From Paraburkholderia sp. D15 (lineage in GTDB: Bacteria > Pseudomonadota > Gammaproteobacteria > Burkholderiales > Burkholderiaceae): 64,000 nt of DNA. The notes under the pieces were generated by a model. The model did not search any database and was not told the DNA's origin. It saw nothing but the letters and a program-made list of their open reading frames with translations. Positions 63,180 through 64,000 of the stretch are shown here, one piece after another. Within the stretch, counting starts at the first letter, position 1. Each line of letters opens with the position of its first letter. Position numbers and translations under genes: made by a program. The DNA lies in the NCBI RefSeq assembly GCF_029910215.1, contig NZ_CP110397.1, positions 248,001-312,000 of the forward strand, written 5' to 3'.

Positions 63180-64000
63180 ATGAATCAATGCAATCCACAA
63201 GCGCAATCCGATATCTGGTCGGATTGGCTGCTGCATACCCGGCATGCCGACGATCCGCTGCAGGAGCAGAATCTGCGGGCAAGACTCCAGCAATACGCTG
63301 ACCGTGTGCTGGACGGCGCGGAGCTTTTCACGGGTATGACGCTCGCCGACATCGGCACAGGAGATGGATTGATCGGCTTCAGAGCCATCGAGCGTTTCGG
63401 TCCGTTTCTGCGCGTACTGATGACCGACATTTCCGCGCCTTTGCTTGGACACACCGAAGCAGTTGCCAGGCTTAACGGGATTGTGGAGCAGTGCACATTT
63501 CTTCAACGTTCCGCCGAATCGCTGGACGGTGTCGAAGGTGCCTCTGTCGACGCAGTCGCAACGCGCGCGGTACTCGCCTACGTCGCCGACAAGGCGGCTG
63601 CACTGCGGGAATTTCATCGCATTCTCAAGCCGGGGGGACGGTTGTCGATCGCTGAACCGATAATGCGCGACGATGCAATCGAAGCGTGTTCGCTGAGGAA
63701 AATGGTGGAAGGAATGCCCGACAAGGCTGGCGACAATTTCTTCCATCTTCTGCATCGCTGGAAGGCCGCACAGTTTCCCGACACGGAGGAGAAGATGTCG
63801 ACAAACCCGATTGCCAACTACGGAGAACGCGATCTGGTTCGTTTCGCTCTGGAGGCGGGTTTCACCGATGTCCATATGGAATTTCACATCGACGTGCGGC
63901 CGACGGAGTTCAATTCATGGCCGGTACTGCTCGACACGTCACCTCATCCGCTGGCCCCGACCCTTGGCGAGATACTCGCGGAAAAATTCACTGAAGACGA
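63180..64000 (+). CDS. Class I SAM-dependent methyltransferase (runs off right edge)
   Basis: 273 visible residues. The SAM-binding block GMTLADIGTGDGLIGFRAIE, VLMTDISAPLLGHTEAV, CTFLQRSAESLDGVEGASVD and FHRILKPGGRLSIAEPIMRD show a class I methyltransferase of the UbiE/arsenite/phytanate-like group; late FALEAGFTDVHMEFHID. The start (ATG 63180) has a weak GGAACGAG upstream. The end and substrate are outside the window. Confidence 0.85.
   Translation, partial: MNQCNPQAQSDIWSDWLLHTRHADDPLQEQNLRARLQQYADRVLDGAELFTGMTLADIGTGDGLIGFRAIERFGPFLRVLMTDISAPLLGHTEAVARLNGIVEQCTFLQRSAESLDGVEGASVDAVATRAVLAYVADKAAALREFHRILKPGGRLSIAEPIMRDDAIEACSLRKMVEGMPDKAGDNFFHLLHRWKAAQFPDTEEKMSTNPIANYGERDLVRFALEAGFTDVHMEFHIDVRPTEFNSWPVLLDTSPHPLAPTLGEILAEKFTED

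Noticed and set aside
1..64000. CRISPR arrays, tRNA or rRNA genes, replication origin
   Set aside because: No evenly spaced direct repeats, cloverleaf-like sequence, rRNA segments or rep/par genes were noticed while reading.

Overview
The window looks like a secondary replicon or genomic island of a beta-proteobacterium of the Burkholderiaceae (Paraburkholderia/Caballeronia type). The evidence is two Burkholderia-type 16-strand porins, a DUF4148 small periplasmic protein, many LysR regulators beside catabolic operons, high GC with GC-ending codons, and COG4705, MipA and Tn3/IS110 content typical of that group. No rRNA, tRNA, CRISPR array or replication origin was seen.

Layout. (1) 1-640: start of a chemoreceptor running off the left edge. 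(2) 0.8-10.3 kb: a catabolic block with an MFS importer, an Ldh2-type dehydrogenase, an acyl-CoA ligase, a zinc-ribbon/OB protein coupled to a thiolase-like protein, an SMP-30 lactonase, a LysR regulator and a porin. (3) 10.4-21.6 kb: broken aldehyde dehydrogenase and ETF-quinone oxidoreductase copies, then a set that reads as a C5-dicarboxylate route. It has a class I CoA-transferase, a methylsuccinyl-CoA-dehydrogenase-like enzyme, a mesaconyl-CoA C1-C4 transferase, a mesaconyl-C4-CoA-type hydratase, a citramalyl-CoA-lyase-like enzyme and both ETF subunits. Together they could turn methylsuccinate, mesaconate or itaconate into pyruvate and acetyl-CoA. (4) 21.7-23.4 kb: debris, including a LysR 3' fragment preceded by three short repeats and a three-gene ATGA-coupled cassette with an antitoxin-like first gene. 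(5) 23.8-36.5 kb: a hydroxyquinol lower-pathway island with a LysR regulator, SnoaL-like and SMP-30 proteins, an MFS importer, a porin, hydroxyquinol 1,2-dioxygenase, a broken Dabb gene, an ATZ/TRZ amidohydrolase, a nitroreductase-like protein, maleylacetate reductase and a GMC oxidoreductase.

(6) 36.5-39.3 kb: LysR and transposase relics and an IS110 element. (7) 39.3-44.3 kb: a COG4705 membrane protein, a sensor kinase, two OmpR-type regulators (one lacking phosphorylation residues and frameshifted) and a MipA/OmpV outer-membrane protein. (8) 44.3-46.9 kb: decayed DNA. (9) 46,921-57,765: a 10.8-kb Tn3-family transposon bounded by near-perfect 45-bp inverted repeats. It carries tnpA, a long tyrosine recombinase with a candidate recombination site, and a catabolic cargo: a divergent dihydroorotase/allantoinase-family amidohydrolase, an MFS importer, a solute-binding-like protein, a GntR regulator, a CxxC protein and a CobW GTPase. 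(10) 57.8-64 kb: an integrase relic, a hypothetical gene, a heavy-metal efflux remnant (CzcC-like factor plus truncated adaptor) with an intact two-component system, a DUF4148 protein and the start of a methyltransferase.

The window is rich in pseudogenes. Many differ from an intact gene by one base, so the frameshifts should be checked against reads before being taken as biology.
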